Shown here: positions 54,912 through 62,259 of the stretch, in pieces | How the letters are laid out: every line of letters begins with the position of its first letter | Position numbering within the stretch: position 1 is the stretch's first letter | NCBI RefSeq assembly: GCF_007750395.1 | Contig: NZ_CP036281.1 | Location: forward strand, 3,743,001 to 3,807,000 | Length of the DNA: 64,000 nt | Direction of reading: 5' to 3' | DNA from: Polystyrenella longa | GTDB lineage: Bacteria > Planctomycetota > Planctomycetia > Planctomycetales > Planctomycetaceae | The notes under the pieces: generated by a model | Databases searched by the model: none | Told to the model about the DNA's origin: nothing | The model's input: the letters and a program-made list of their open reading frames with translations, nothing else | Program-made: the position numbers and the translations under genes

Positions 54912-55205
54912 TCAGGCGGGTTGATTGTCGCCTTCAACCGCTTTATTAAAGTTACTGCTATATCTAGCACTTTCTTTATGACCGTTGAGGAATGCCGCTC
55001 CGATGCTGGGGTAACCCCCACCCACTAGGATCTCTTTAGTGAGGTACTTATTGCCGCAATTCCGACATGTTCGCTCCCTCTCGGTGATACCAGGTTTGGA
55101 CTTTGTTCGGGTAATCCCGGACACCCCCAGCCCACAAACAGGGCACGTTGGACCCTTGTTTTCTAGTGTTTCCGTAGCCTCTGAGGCTGCTTGCTGCTCG
55201 CTCAT
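54912..55205 (-). CDS. Zinc-ribbon protein, Ogr/Delta-like
   Basis: A 97-residue protein. CPVCG (residues 21-25) and CRNCG (47-51) with ITRTKSKPGITERERTC between them resemble the Ogr/Delta late-gene activators of P2/P4 phages (CPxC, RTSR, ER, CxxxxC). P4 uses Delta to switch on late genes of itself and of its helper. If correct, this protein activates the capsid gene just downstream. The C-terminal 40 residues are basic and unknown. Assignment is tentative. Confidence 0.55.
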   Translation of the reverse strand: MSEQQAASEATETLENKGPTCPVCGLGVSGITRTKSKPGITERERTCRNCGNKYLTKEILVGGGYPSIGAAFLNGHKESARYSSNFNKAVEGDNQPA

Positions 55206-55376
55206 TTTCTCGCTACTCCGTTTCCCGTATTGAGGGGAAATAAAGTCTGTCTATTAATGTGATAGTTCCCGCCGCTGTGCTCCGTCGCCGACCTCCGGGA
55301 AGGACCCGCGACCCTCTCGCCGTCGAGCTGGCCGCCCATCGACCAGGGCAGAATGCAACAGGCTGATTTCTGATTT

Positions 55377-55479
55377 GGAACAGTTGGAACAGTTGGAACC
55401 TTTTTGGGGTATAAGAGCGCCTTGTATACGCGAAACGTTGTTTATGGGTAAAAAAGGTTCCAACCGTTCCAATCGTTCC
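55377..55479. repeat. Iteron-like inverted repeat, candidate replication origin
   Basis: Left arm 55377-55405 has three direct units of GGAACNGTT then CTTTTT; right arm 55450-55479 is the reverse complement of the same pattern (GGTTCCAACCGTTCC...). They are separated by 44 bases. The array sits 6 bases past the stop of the primase-helicase gene. Repeats of this kind next to a P4-type primase are typical replication-origin iterons. Confidence 0.65.
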
Positions 55480-55484
55480 ATTTC

Positions 55485-57782
55485 TTATCTCAACGCGATT
55501 GATTGATACCACCAACCATTACTCCTTGTCTTTTGGAACCCCATTTCCGCAAGTCGTTGTCCAAACTTCTTTTGTGTAGAAGTTTGTTGCCCTGATTCTT
55601 CACACCACTCTTCAAAAGCCTTAAAAAGTTGTCCTGCTTTGATCTTGTATGCAATTGCTCCGGTTAAACATTTGTCATCAATGAACTGACCTAAAACGTC
55701 TTCATCTGATCGATATTCGTTAGTTGCAGAGTCAATTAGTTGAGGTATTTGTAAGCCACCATTGACCCAATCAACGCATCCAAGAACAGCCCAGGCGAGT
55801 ATCCCTTCAGACAAAGCAAGGAGCTTTTCCTTGAGTTTCTTGTCCTGTTGGTCTGGGGAGAATGTTTGACTAAAGGGGATGAGAAGTAGTCGCCGCCATA
55901 TCCCGTTATCTGTTCCCGCTACGACTGGCTTGTGATTGGTGCACAGAATCAATTTATGAGTCGGTAAGAATTCCCAGAAATCCTCTCTCATTTTCCTTGC
56001 CCGAATCTTGTCACCACCCGTCAATTCTTTGACCAGAGCTTCATTCAGCTTTCGGCTTTCCTCTGTTTCCGTACAAACAACCAATCGCTTTCCAAATAGG
56101 TCAGCGAGTTCTGTTGGGTGTCTGTCGCCATTACTGGCAACCAGCATTGTTTGCGGTGCTTTTGACGCATAGTCAGAGCCGATTACGCTCATTAAGACTT
56201 CAAGCACTGTGCTTTTTCCATTGGCACCCTTTCCCCAGAAAATCGGAAGGACGTGTTCCACCGTTGATCCTGTGAGGGTGTAACCGAAGAGACGTTGAAC
56301 GAAGTCGGCCAGTCCTTCATCAGGGAAGATTTGTTCTAAGAACTGATCCCACAAATAGGATTCCGATTCGGGATTAAAATTAGTTGGACAAAGCTTGGTG
56401 ATGTAATCTTCTTTTCGATGCTCCCTAAGTTTCCCTGTCCGTAGATCGACCGTTCCATTTGGGCAATTCAACAGCCATTCGTTTTGATCTAAATCGGTCG
56501 GCATTATGGGGACTTCAGATTCCGCCAACTTCAACAAAGCTGTAATGCCTGAATTCTTCGCGGAGTCCCTAGCAAACTTGATTGAGTCTTCATCAGGACA
56601 ATCTGCGACTTCATGCCACAGTTGATCGATCATCTCTTTAGCAAGTTGACGAATTGCACCCGAGCGATCGATTTCCCATCGCACTTGATTCCAGATCAAC
56701 CACTTTTTCCAAGGGTGGCAGTAAAGGCATCTATCACCGAATAGCCTCAAGAAACGCCGTGAGTTTGCTAACTCGGTGCGACCTTTGTCCGAAGCAACTG
56801 GACAATCGGGCAGAATGGAATCGGATTTCGAATCGAGAAAGTGAATATCTGCCTCAGGTGGCAACGTTGCCACAGCTTCTGGCTTCCAGCATTCGCCAGC
56901 CTTGACTATTTCCATCAGTCTTTCAGGCGTGTTCTCTTCAGACTCAAACCAATCAGTGACGTCGCCCTTATGTCCAACTTCTGTCAAATGAATGACCTTC
57001 ACGCTCGCTGCTTTCGGGAAAACATTCGCGGCAACATTTTCTCCATGTTTCAATCCGTCTGTATCTTGATCGGGAAGAATGACAACATGCCGATTCTTGA
57101 AATAGCGGGCGTAGTCCTTCCGCCATTGCCCCGCGCCTTGAGCGTTTGTCGTGGCAACGAATCCAGCATTCGTCAACGTGTCAACGTCCTTCTCCCCCTC
57201 AGCGATAAATACAGGCTGATCAATTGAAGAATTGAGTAGTTCAGGAAGACGATAGGGAGGTTTTCTGATTCCCTTCGTTCCCCAAATCCAGCCCCCTTTT
57301 CCATCTGGTCTTCGCTGCTTGAATTCTTTGTTGTTGCCAGGTGGCTTGTCGACTAAGCGATAGCGGAGCACCTCGAACAACAGAATGCCTTGATCGTCGT
57401 GATAGGGGTATGTTGCCTCCTGAACACGACTCGACAAGGAGCTTCCTTGCTTGATTGGGTGAGTAACTCCAGTAACCTGTGCATAATGCCGTTGGGCGTC
57501 TTTCCAATCGCTAAATCTGCCCAGCCTGACGGACAACTCGAAAAAGTCACACCCTGAATCCGCTACATTATATTCGTGATAGCCTCCCGACTTGACATTA
57601 AACGAGGCTGATGGATTCTGGTCTTCTCGACTTACCGCGTGACATTGAATCCAACCTTCCGAATTGGGGCGCGACTTCTCCGGTATTCTCAAGCCGAGAG
57701 ATATCGCTTCCTCATGTAGATTGAGGCGATTTAAAATGTCGGCTCTAAATGCTTTCCAATCAATCTTGGTTGCTGTTTTCAT
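55485..57782 (-). CDS. P4-type primase-helicase
   Basis: A 765-residue fusion. Residues 1-150 have a primase-like N-terminus with cysteines; TOPRIM at about 190-245 (VFIAEGEKDVDTL and DQDTDG); D5_N/SF3 helicase from about 430: DQNEWLLNCPNG, Walker A GKGANGKST (517-525), KRLVVCTETEESRKLNE (Walker B-like) and sensor CTNHKPVVAGTDNGIWRRLLLIPF. Such proteins start and drive replication of satellite phages. It is translationally coupled with the gene upstream (ATGA at 57779-57782) and lies next to an iteron-like repeat. Confidence 0.92.
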   Translation of the reverse strand: MKTATKIDWKAFRADILNRLNLHEEAISLGLRIPEKSRPNSEGWIQCHAVSREDQNPSASFNVKSGGYHEYNVADSGCDFFELSVRLGRFSDWKDAQRHYAQVTGVTHPIKQGSSLSSRVQEATYPYHDDQGILLFEVLRYRLVDKPPGNNKEFKQRRPDGKGGWIWGTKGIRKPPYRLPELLNSSIDQPVFIAEGEKDVDTLTNAGFVATTNAQGAGQWRKDYARYFKNRHVVILPDQDTDGLKHGENVAANVFPKAASVKVIHLTEVGHKGDVTDWFESEENTPERLMEIVKAGECWKPEAVATLPPEADIHFLDSKSDSILPDCPVASDKGRTELANSRRFLRLFGDRCLYCHPWKKWLIWNQVRWEIDRSGAIRQLAKEMIDQLWHEVADCPDEDSIKFARDSAKNSGITALLKLAESEVPIMPTDLDQNEWLLNCPNGTVDLRTGKLREHRKEDYITKLCPTNFNPESESYLWDQFLEQIFPDEGLADFVQRLFGYTLTGSTVEHVLPIFWGKGANGKSTVLEVLMSVIGSDYASKAPQTMLVASNGDRHPTELADLFGKRLVVCTETEESRKLNEALVKELTGGDKIRARKMREDFWEFLPTHKLILCTNHKPVVAGTDNGIWRRLLLIPFSQTFSPDQQDKKLKEKLLALSEGILAWAVLGCVDWVNGGLQIPQLIDSATNEYRSDEDVLGQFIDDKCLTGAIAYKIKAGQLFKAFEEWCEESGQQTSTQKKFGQRLAEMGFQKTRSNGWWYQSIALR

Positions 57783-58201
57783 CGCTGACCTCCCTTCCGC
57801 CGAAGTTGGGGAGTCCAGGGATCAATTTCGTGTTTGATTCGAGGATCAGGAGCAACTGCTATCGTGAAATCTTTGAAGGGGCAGAACTCAGGGGGACTAT
57901 CCCCGGCAAACTTTTCGATTCTGCCAAGGTGATGTGATCCGCGGATCTCTACGTGTCCGAGGCCGGTGTTTTCAAGAGGCCAGCCGTGCCGATGCTTTCG
58001 CGGCCAGCGTCCGTTTTCTTTACAGAATAGGCACTTGTAGACGATTTGAGCTGTGAGCCGTTCCCAGCCTGCTCGCTCGCAATCAGTAACCCAATCACCC
58101 GCTACAACTTCTCCGAGGAAAAGTGGATAGATATTTCCATCCAGGTTGTACCGTCCAACCTGCATAAAATAGCTTGAATATGTTTTTGATCGTGATATCA
58201 T
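57779..58201 (-). CDS. Hypothetical small island protein
   Basis: A 140-residue protein overlapping the primase start by 4 bases. It has cysteines in CLFCKENGR (CxxC) and FCPF, with histidine-rich stretches (RKHRHGW, RGSHHLGR), so a zinc-binding fold is possible. First ATG 58201; 58165 is also possible (MQVGRYNLDG). No named family. Tight coupling to primase suggests a role in replication. Confidence 0.55.
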   Translation of the reverse strand: MISRSKTYSSYFMQVGRYNLDGNIYPLFLGEVVAGDWVTDCERAGWERLTAQIVYKCLFCKENGRWPRKHRHGWPLENTGLGHVEIRGSHHLGRIEKFAGDSPPEFCPFKDFTIAVAPDPRIKHEIDPWTPQLRRKGGQR

Positions 58202-58239
58202 TGGTCTGCCATTACCGAATGGACAAAAGAAATTTCATG

Positions 58240-58276
58240 AGAAACCCTGACAGACGCGATTCCTGTCGGGGTTTCT
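58240..58276 (-). terminator. Hairpin after the excisionase-like gene
   Basis: A 14-bp stem with one G-T wobble (58240-58253 with 58263-58276), loop of 9 bases, 44 bases past the excisionase-like stop. On the minus strand it is followed by a T-rich stretch. Confidence 0.6.
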
Positions 58277-58320
58277 TTGCGTAATGAGAGAGGTGCAAAA
58301 GCATTGCACCAACAAAGCCC

Positions 58321-58590
58321 CTAAAAGAACTCGATCACATTCGGATCGGATCGCCGCACACGGCGTTGAGGCTTAATAGGGGTCTGGACCTTGCGACGTT
58401 GCTCGAATGCGAGTACGTCCGTCATCAGAACCTTAAATCGCGGGCGTCCGACTCCTCGGTTGGTGCTGATATCCATCGCCGGAAGTTCTCCCGAACGAAT
58501 CCAGCCGAGAACCTTAAAGGGCTTCACTCCCCAACGTTGAGCCAGTTGAGGGGGCGTCATTACTTCTCGCTGTATTTTGCTTGCTGTCAC
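58321..58590 (-). CDS. Excisionase-like helix-turn-helix protein
   Basis: An 89-residue protein. The GTG at 58590 has AAGGAG 9 bases upstream and is preferred over ATG at 58635. MTPPQLAQRWGVKPFKVLGWIRSGELPAMDISTNRGVGRPRFKVL is a MerR/Xis/AlpA-type winged helix: a recognition helix, then a wing that ends at a basic strand. Such proteins bind DNA at att sites and aid excision, or activate integrase. The C-terminus is basic (RRKVQTPIKPQRRVRR). Confidence 0.8.
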   Translation of the reverse strand: MTASKIQREVMTPPQLAQRWGVKPFKVLGWIRSGELPAMDISTNRGVGRPRFKVLMTDVLAFEQRRKVQTPIKPQRRVRRSDPNVIEFF

Positions 58591-58763
58591 TGCCTGATCT
58601 CCTTGTAAGAGCCGTTTGTGAATTAATACGGTCATTTACAAATAGGGAGATGTTGTGCAGAGGTTGTGCGTTTTGATTTGCACATGTCATTGAATAGAGG
58701 AATAAAACCGCGAAATGGTTGTGCGTAAAAAAGTGCGATCCAATAACGCACAAATAATAACGA

Positions 58764-59639
58764 TTATTCGTCTTCAAACATTCGCGAAGTATTATCATCA
58801 AACACGACATCAATCTGACCTTGATCGTGTCGGATGATTTTATCTTGATCAGATGCTAGAGCCTTTTCCATTCGATTCCGCAGATCCTGCCATTTATTCG
58901 ACCTTCCCAACGTGGTATGGCTTACGCCTAGTTCAATGGCTATCTGGTTGTCCGTCATTCCGGGATTATCTCGTAGCAACAATATTGCTTCTGGAAGCCA
59001 CCACCCTCTTTTATTCTTTCTTTTGGGGTTCTCTTCTTTGATAGCGGTATCGAGCGGAGATTGAGTTTTATCCGCATGCGGAGTTGGAATCTGTGGTGGT
59101 GAGGGCAATACTATGTCGAAGTGTTTTTCTGTTCGAATACATTCCTGTTTGGCCTCGATTCCCGTTCGAGAAATAGCCTTTTCATCATAATCACCCAGAC
59201 ACCTGAAGAGCTCTTCACAACAATCTAGCCATTCATCTTCGGGACAGTCATCGGTTGACGACGAGGGGAACTGCCGTAAGTCATTTTCAAGCTCTGCCAT
59301 GACCAGGAATAGAAATTCGGTTGCGCTCGGTATGCTGTGATATTCTCGAAATGATCGATCAGGGTTGAGTTGTTCGACATTCGCATCCTCGATTGCAGGC
59401 AACATGTCGTAAAAATGTTGAGCGTGAACTCTCTCCAGAATAGCCGAAATATTTTGCCACTCGTACCCGATATCGCGTCGAAGGTTTTTCCATTTGTGGC
59501 TGTTCTTGTAGCTGACTTCCGGCTCGAAATACTGAGTGACATTTTTCCGTTGGAGGGCGTTTTTAAGTGATTTAATCATGTTGTCTGAAGCAACTTCACA
59601 CCAATTCCTTAACGCCTGAATTGTTTCAATTTCGTCCAC
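58764..59639 (-). CDS. Hypothetical island protein with C-terminal HTH
   Basis: A 291-residue protein. The N-terminal 200 residues have no recognised fold and are acidic, with a helical pattern. Residues about 210-270 (GWWLPEAILLLRDNPGMTDNQIAIELGVSHTTLGRSNKWQDLRNRME) form a helix-turn-helix DNA-binding domain. It lies between integrase and excisionase-like genes, where satellite repressors often are. It may control lysis-lysogeny type decisions; unproven. Confidence 0.6.
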   Translation of the reverse strand: MDEIETIQALRNWCEVASDNMIKSLKNALQRKNVTQYFEPEVSYKNSHKWKNLRRDIGYEWQNISAILERVHAQHFYDMLPAIEDANVEQLNPDRSFREYHSIPSATEFLFLVMAELENDLRQFPSSSTDDCPEDEWLDCCEELFRCLGDYDEKAISRTGIEAKQECIRTEKHFDIVLPSPPQIPTPHADKTQSPLDTAIKEENPKRKNKRGWWLPEAILLLRDNPGMTDNQIAIELGVSHTTLGRSNKWQDLRNRMEKALASDQDKIIRHDQGQIDVVFDDNTSRMFEDE

Positions 59640-59677
59640 TTCATCAACTCCCTACTGTTGCCCCTAAAAAAAGAAGA

Positions 59678-59728
59678 AGCGGGAAACCGATTTAGGGAAT
59701 CGGCGTTCAGGAGCTACCCTATCCCGCT
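59678..59728 (-). terminator. Nested terminator of the integrase gene
   Basis: Outer stem AGCGGGA (59678-59684)/TCCCGCT (59722-59728), inner stem CCGATT (59687-59692)/AATCGG (59698-59703). For minus-strand transcripts a T-rich tract follows. 15 bases past the integrase stop. Confidence 0.7.
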
Positions 59729-59742
59729 CGAATTGGATTGTA

Positions 59743-60897
59743 CTACTTCGCTTTAGGGAATAACCATTTCCGGACGTGGTTTGATACAGCAATCAAACGA
59801 TCATCTCCGATTCGCTCGCGGTATCTCGCCGACATTGAATTATCTACGTGGCCCATGATGTGATTTACTGCAACCTGATCGAGGGATTCCCCGGCAATGG
59901 TTTCAAATGTGTGACGCAAGGCATAGAAGTTCAGGCCAGGCCGTTTCAGATCGTGTTTTCTCAAGAGCTTTCCAAACTTCAATCCGAGCGAATCAGACCA
60001 GGCTTTTTTTTCACCCTGACTGATCTTCACCCAGCGTTCGCCCCGCCTCGTGAGAAAACAGAGATCCGCATCAGCAGGATGCTTCGGTTCTGGGCGAACT
60101 TCAATCGCATCCCTCATCGCTTGCATGGTTTCCGGCCAAAGTGGGCAACGTCGAGGAATGGCCGTCTTCGGTCGCGGGTAATCAATCATCTTCGCTCGCC
60201 AGTCGATAGCCGATTGTGGAAGGCTGGAAAGGTCACTCTGACCGAATCCACAATTCAGCCCGACCAGAATCATTGCTTTCAGGTCTGGCCCTGCATCATC
60301 AAGTAGAAGCTTGATTTCTTTTGCCTCAAGCATTCGAGCAGTTGATTGATTTCGTGACTCCCTCATTTTCTTACGGGAAGGCTTGGCGAACCCTGAACCA
60401 TATCGAACAGGCTTATCAATCATGCCTGAATCATAACCGTACTTGAAAACTGACCGTATTCGCCCAATGGTGTCACCCAATGAGACCGGATTTCGTGTAG
60501 TAGCCAATTCGGTACGGAGCTGTTGGAAATCATCCTGAATCAGATCCTGAACTATTCGCTCCTTCCCGAAGTAATCCACAAGCAGTGTACATACTCGCAG
60601 GCAGTCTGAAAACGTTCGCTCGGTAATATCTGCTGACACCAGCAGACACCTCTTCCAGGTGAGAAAAGCGTTGCATAGATCACGAACTGATAAACCGTCT
60701 GGGCGCTTCGGCCTTGGCGTTCTTCCGGCTTGTAGTTCATCCCTCTCTTCGATATATTTCTCGAGTGCCCCTTGGGGATCACGCCAGGGACCGAAATAAT
60801 GCAGTTTCCCCCGTATTTTCTTCGCCCAACGCTTGGTTGCGTGCGGAAATAACGGGAATTCAGGATACGGCTTTTCCGGTTTCTCTATTTTTGACAT
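59743..60897 (-). CDS. int: Tyrosine recombinase (integrase) of the island
   Basis: A 384-residue tyrosine recombinase. Catalytic part: R328 and H329 in FYALRHTFET, H350 in IMGHVDNS, nucleophile Y359 in ARYRERI, and the beta-hairpin lysine K244 in PRPKTAIPRR. The usual first arginine (GxRxxE) is not seen: the segment reads GLNCGFGQSDL (213-223), and the H of HxxR is Y (YALR). This looks like the planctomycete branch. N-terminal SAM-like core-binding domain 68-185. It lies 95 bases from tRNA-Thr, reading away from it. Confidence 0.9.
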   Translation of the reverse strand: MSKIEKPEKPYPEFPLFPHATKRWAKKIRGKLHYFGPWRDPQGALEKYIEERDELQAGRTPRPKRPDGLSVRDLCNAFLTWKRCLLVSADITERTFSDCLRVCTLLVDYFGKERIVQDLIQDDFQQLRTELATTRNPVSLGDTIGRIRSVFKYGYDSGMIDKPVRYGSGFAKPSRKKMRESRNQSTARMLEAKEIKLLLDDAGPDLKAMILVGLNCGFGQSDLSSLPQSAIDWRAKMIDYPRPKTAIPRRCPLWPETMQAMRDAIEVRPEPKHPADADLCFLTRRGERWVKISQGEKKAWSDSLGLKFGKLLRKHDLKRPGLNFYALRHTFETIAGESLDQVAVNHIMGHVDNSMSARYRERIGDDRLIAVSNHVRKWLFPKAK

Positions 60898-60910
60898 TGT
60901 GCTTTTTTCG

Positions 60911-60936
60911 GGTGTCAGGTGTCAGTTGAGGTGTCA
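60911..60936. promoter_or_regulatory. GGTGTCA triple direct repeat (putative arm sites)
   Basis: GGTGTCA at 60911-60917, 60918-60924 and 60930-60936, in the leader of the integrase gene. The same word forms the dyad at 50167-50181 at the other end. Candidate integrase arm sites or operator of the integrase. Confidence 0.55.
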
Positions 60937-60992
60937 CCTAGCATAAACCTCGAATCACAAAAGTCAAGAAAACACTACTATAACAGCCTTAA

Positions 60993-61032
60993 GCCGCTGT
61001 AGCTCAGTTGGTAGAGCGACGCACTCGTAATG
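60993..61032 (+). repeat. attR: 40-bp core direct repeat
   Basis: Second copy of the island boundary repeat; perfect match to 50017-50056. Confidence 0.95.
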
Positions 61033-61065
61033 CGTAGGTCGTGAGTTCGACTCTCATCGGCGGCT
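60993..61065 (+). tRNA. tRNA-Thr (anticodon CGT), island attachment site attR
   Basis: A complete 73-base cloverleaf: acceptor GCCGCTG/CGGCGGC with one G-U, anticodon arm around CTCGTAA (CGT), T-arm GTGAG TTCGACT CTCAT, discriminator T. CCA not encoded. Its first 40 bases are duplicated at 50017, so its 5' half and its present promoter region come with the island. TATAAC at 60979-60984 is a possible -10 element. Confidence 0.95.
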
Positions 61066-61092
61066 CTTGATAACCTCTTTACTGTCAATAAC

Positions 61093-61527
61093 TTATGACG
61101 GTGAAGAGGTTTCTTTTTTGGTCACATTTGGGCTAGTGTTACCTAAATAGTTACCTTCGACTACTGAGTACAGAATTTCAGCCGTCGCTTCGGCTTCCTG
61201 CTCAACATAGTAACGAAGCGTGGTATCAATACTCTCATGCCGCATCAGCTGCTGAAGTACAGGCGGCATCACTCGAGTTGACCATCTAGTACCGAAAGCC
61301 CGGCGAAAATCATGCGCACTGGCGAACTTGATTTTGCCTTCTTTTCTGGAAAGGATCACCTGAGCCGCTTTTCCCATTTTGCTGATCAGCTTGCCTGCGT
61401 GGGGGCTAGTCATTCTCGGAGTATCCACCGATTCTTTCTCCGCCAGCTTAAAAACAAATCCGGTTCGATCATCTTCGAGAACAGATAGTAATTGAAAAGC
61501 AAATTCGGGGGCGATGGGAAGAACCCG
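61093..61527 (-). pseudogene. Tyrosine recombinase C-terminal remnant
   Basis: About 145 residues of a second integrase. The frame has the catalytic motifs (HDFRRAFG with R, RHESIDTT with H, LRYYVEQEA with Y) and upstream RVLPIAPEFAFQLLSVLEDDRTG. It loses its frame at an in-frame stop inside the inserted element at 61528-62040; the N-terminal core-binding and arm domains are missing. It lies on the 3' side of the same tRNA-Thr, reading toward it, which suggests an older integration event. Confidence 0.8.
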
Positions 61528-62040
61528 GTACCGTAAAAAAACTCAGCCGAACTTGAAACTCTACAAATCAAGGGGTCTATTAAACGCTGACGACCTGCAT
61601 TCTCAGGCGAGTTGGCAACAATGCTCGCTGCTACATTCAGCATAACCGCTGTATCCTGTCGGGTACACAGACGCGGATATCCGATTCTTACTGAGCTTGT
61701 TGCGATGGATACCATCTTCAGACTTCAGGGCTCCCATCTCCAATTACTGTTCACGATTCACCCAACAGGGCCGAGCAAAGAAAAGAAGGTGACAAGGCTG
61801 CATGAGGAAATTCATGGAACCAGTTCCAAACGAGGGAGGTCATTTTGGAACTATAGCCATTACCTGAGCCGTAGCTCTAAATAATCGCATATCGCCGCCA
61901 GTCTCCACGATCGGATACAATGGTTGTGCTGATTGCACTGACGTTCAAAGTCAGCAGCTCGTCCGAGAATAGGGTTAAGCAGTCTCTCTCAGATTCCTAG
62001 TTTTGTAGAGTCTTAAGTTCGGCTGAGTTTTTTACGGTAC
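61528..62040. mobile_element. 513-bp element with long inverted repeats (MITE-like)
   Basis: Ends at GTAC on both sides. The left end (61528 to about 61575) and right end (about 61996 to 62040) are inverted repeats over about 45 bases, including GTACCGTAAAAAA and the reverse. The interior has no transposase-size frame. It cuts the integrase remnant. Probably a non-autonomous element, or two copies of a repeat in opposite orientation. Confidence 0.6.
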
Positions 62041-62259
62041 GCGCTTCCGTTGTTTGGTATTCGGTATACGGAATAGTCTTCTCGCGAATTCAGTGGGCTT
62101 CAGCTTTTTTTCAACAAGCGAATGCCGCATCTGGATCAGACTTTAGTGGTTAAGAAGCGATTGGTTCGAGTGCCTCAAAGCCGGACGTGGGGCGTTACAC
62201 CCAATCCATGATCGATATGATTATGAGGTGCTTCAGCATAATGATTCAATCAACCAGAA

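Larger units (their letters stand above)
50017..61032. mobile_element. Integrated island in tRNA-Thr (phage-satellite-like)
   Basis: About 11.0 kb bounded by a 40-bp direct repeat of the tRNA-Thr 5' half (50017-50056 and 60993-61032). Gene order on the minus strand, from the right: integrase, HTH protein, excisionase-like HTH, small protein, primase-helicase, iteron-like repeat, zinc-ribbon regulator, HTH-like protein, protease-capsid fusion, end gene; a DUF6338-type gene and a small proline-rich gene lie on the plus strand. Portal, terminase large subunit, tail and lysis genes are absent. So: satellite or degraded prophage; the tight, coupled genes favour a working satellite. Confidence 0.9.

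Noticed and set aside
55254-55481. Minus-strand frame over the iteron-like repeat
   Set aside because: The repeated codons (NCSNCSK) are just the repeat in translation.
61612-61884. Plus-strand frame inside the 513-bp inverted-repeat element
   Set aside because: Too short for a transposase and without DDE or HUH motifs.
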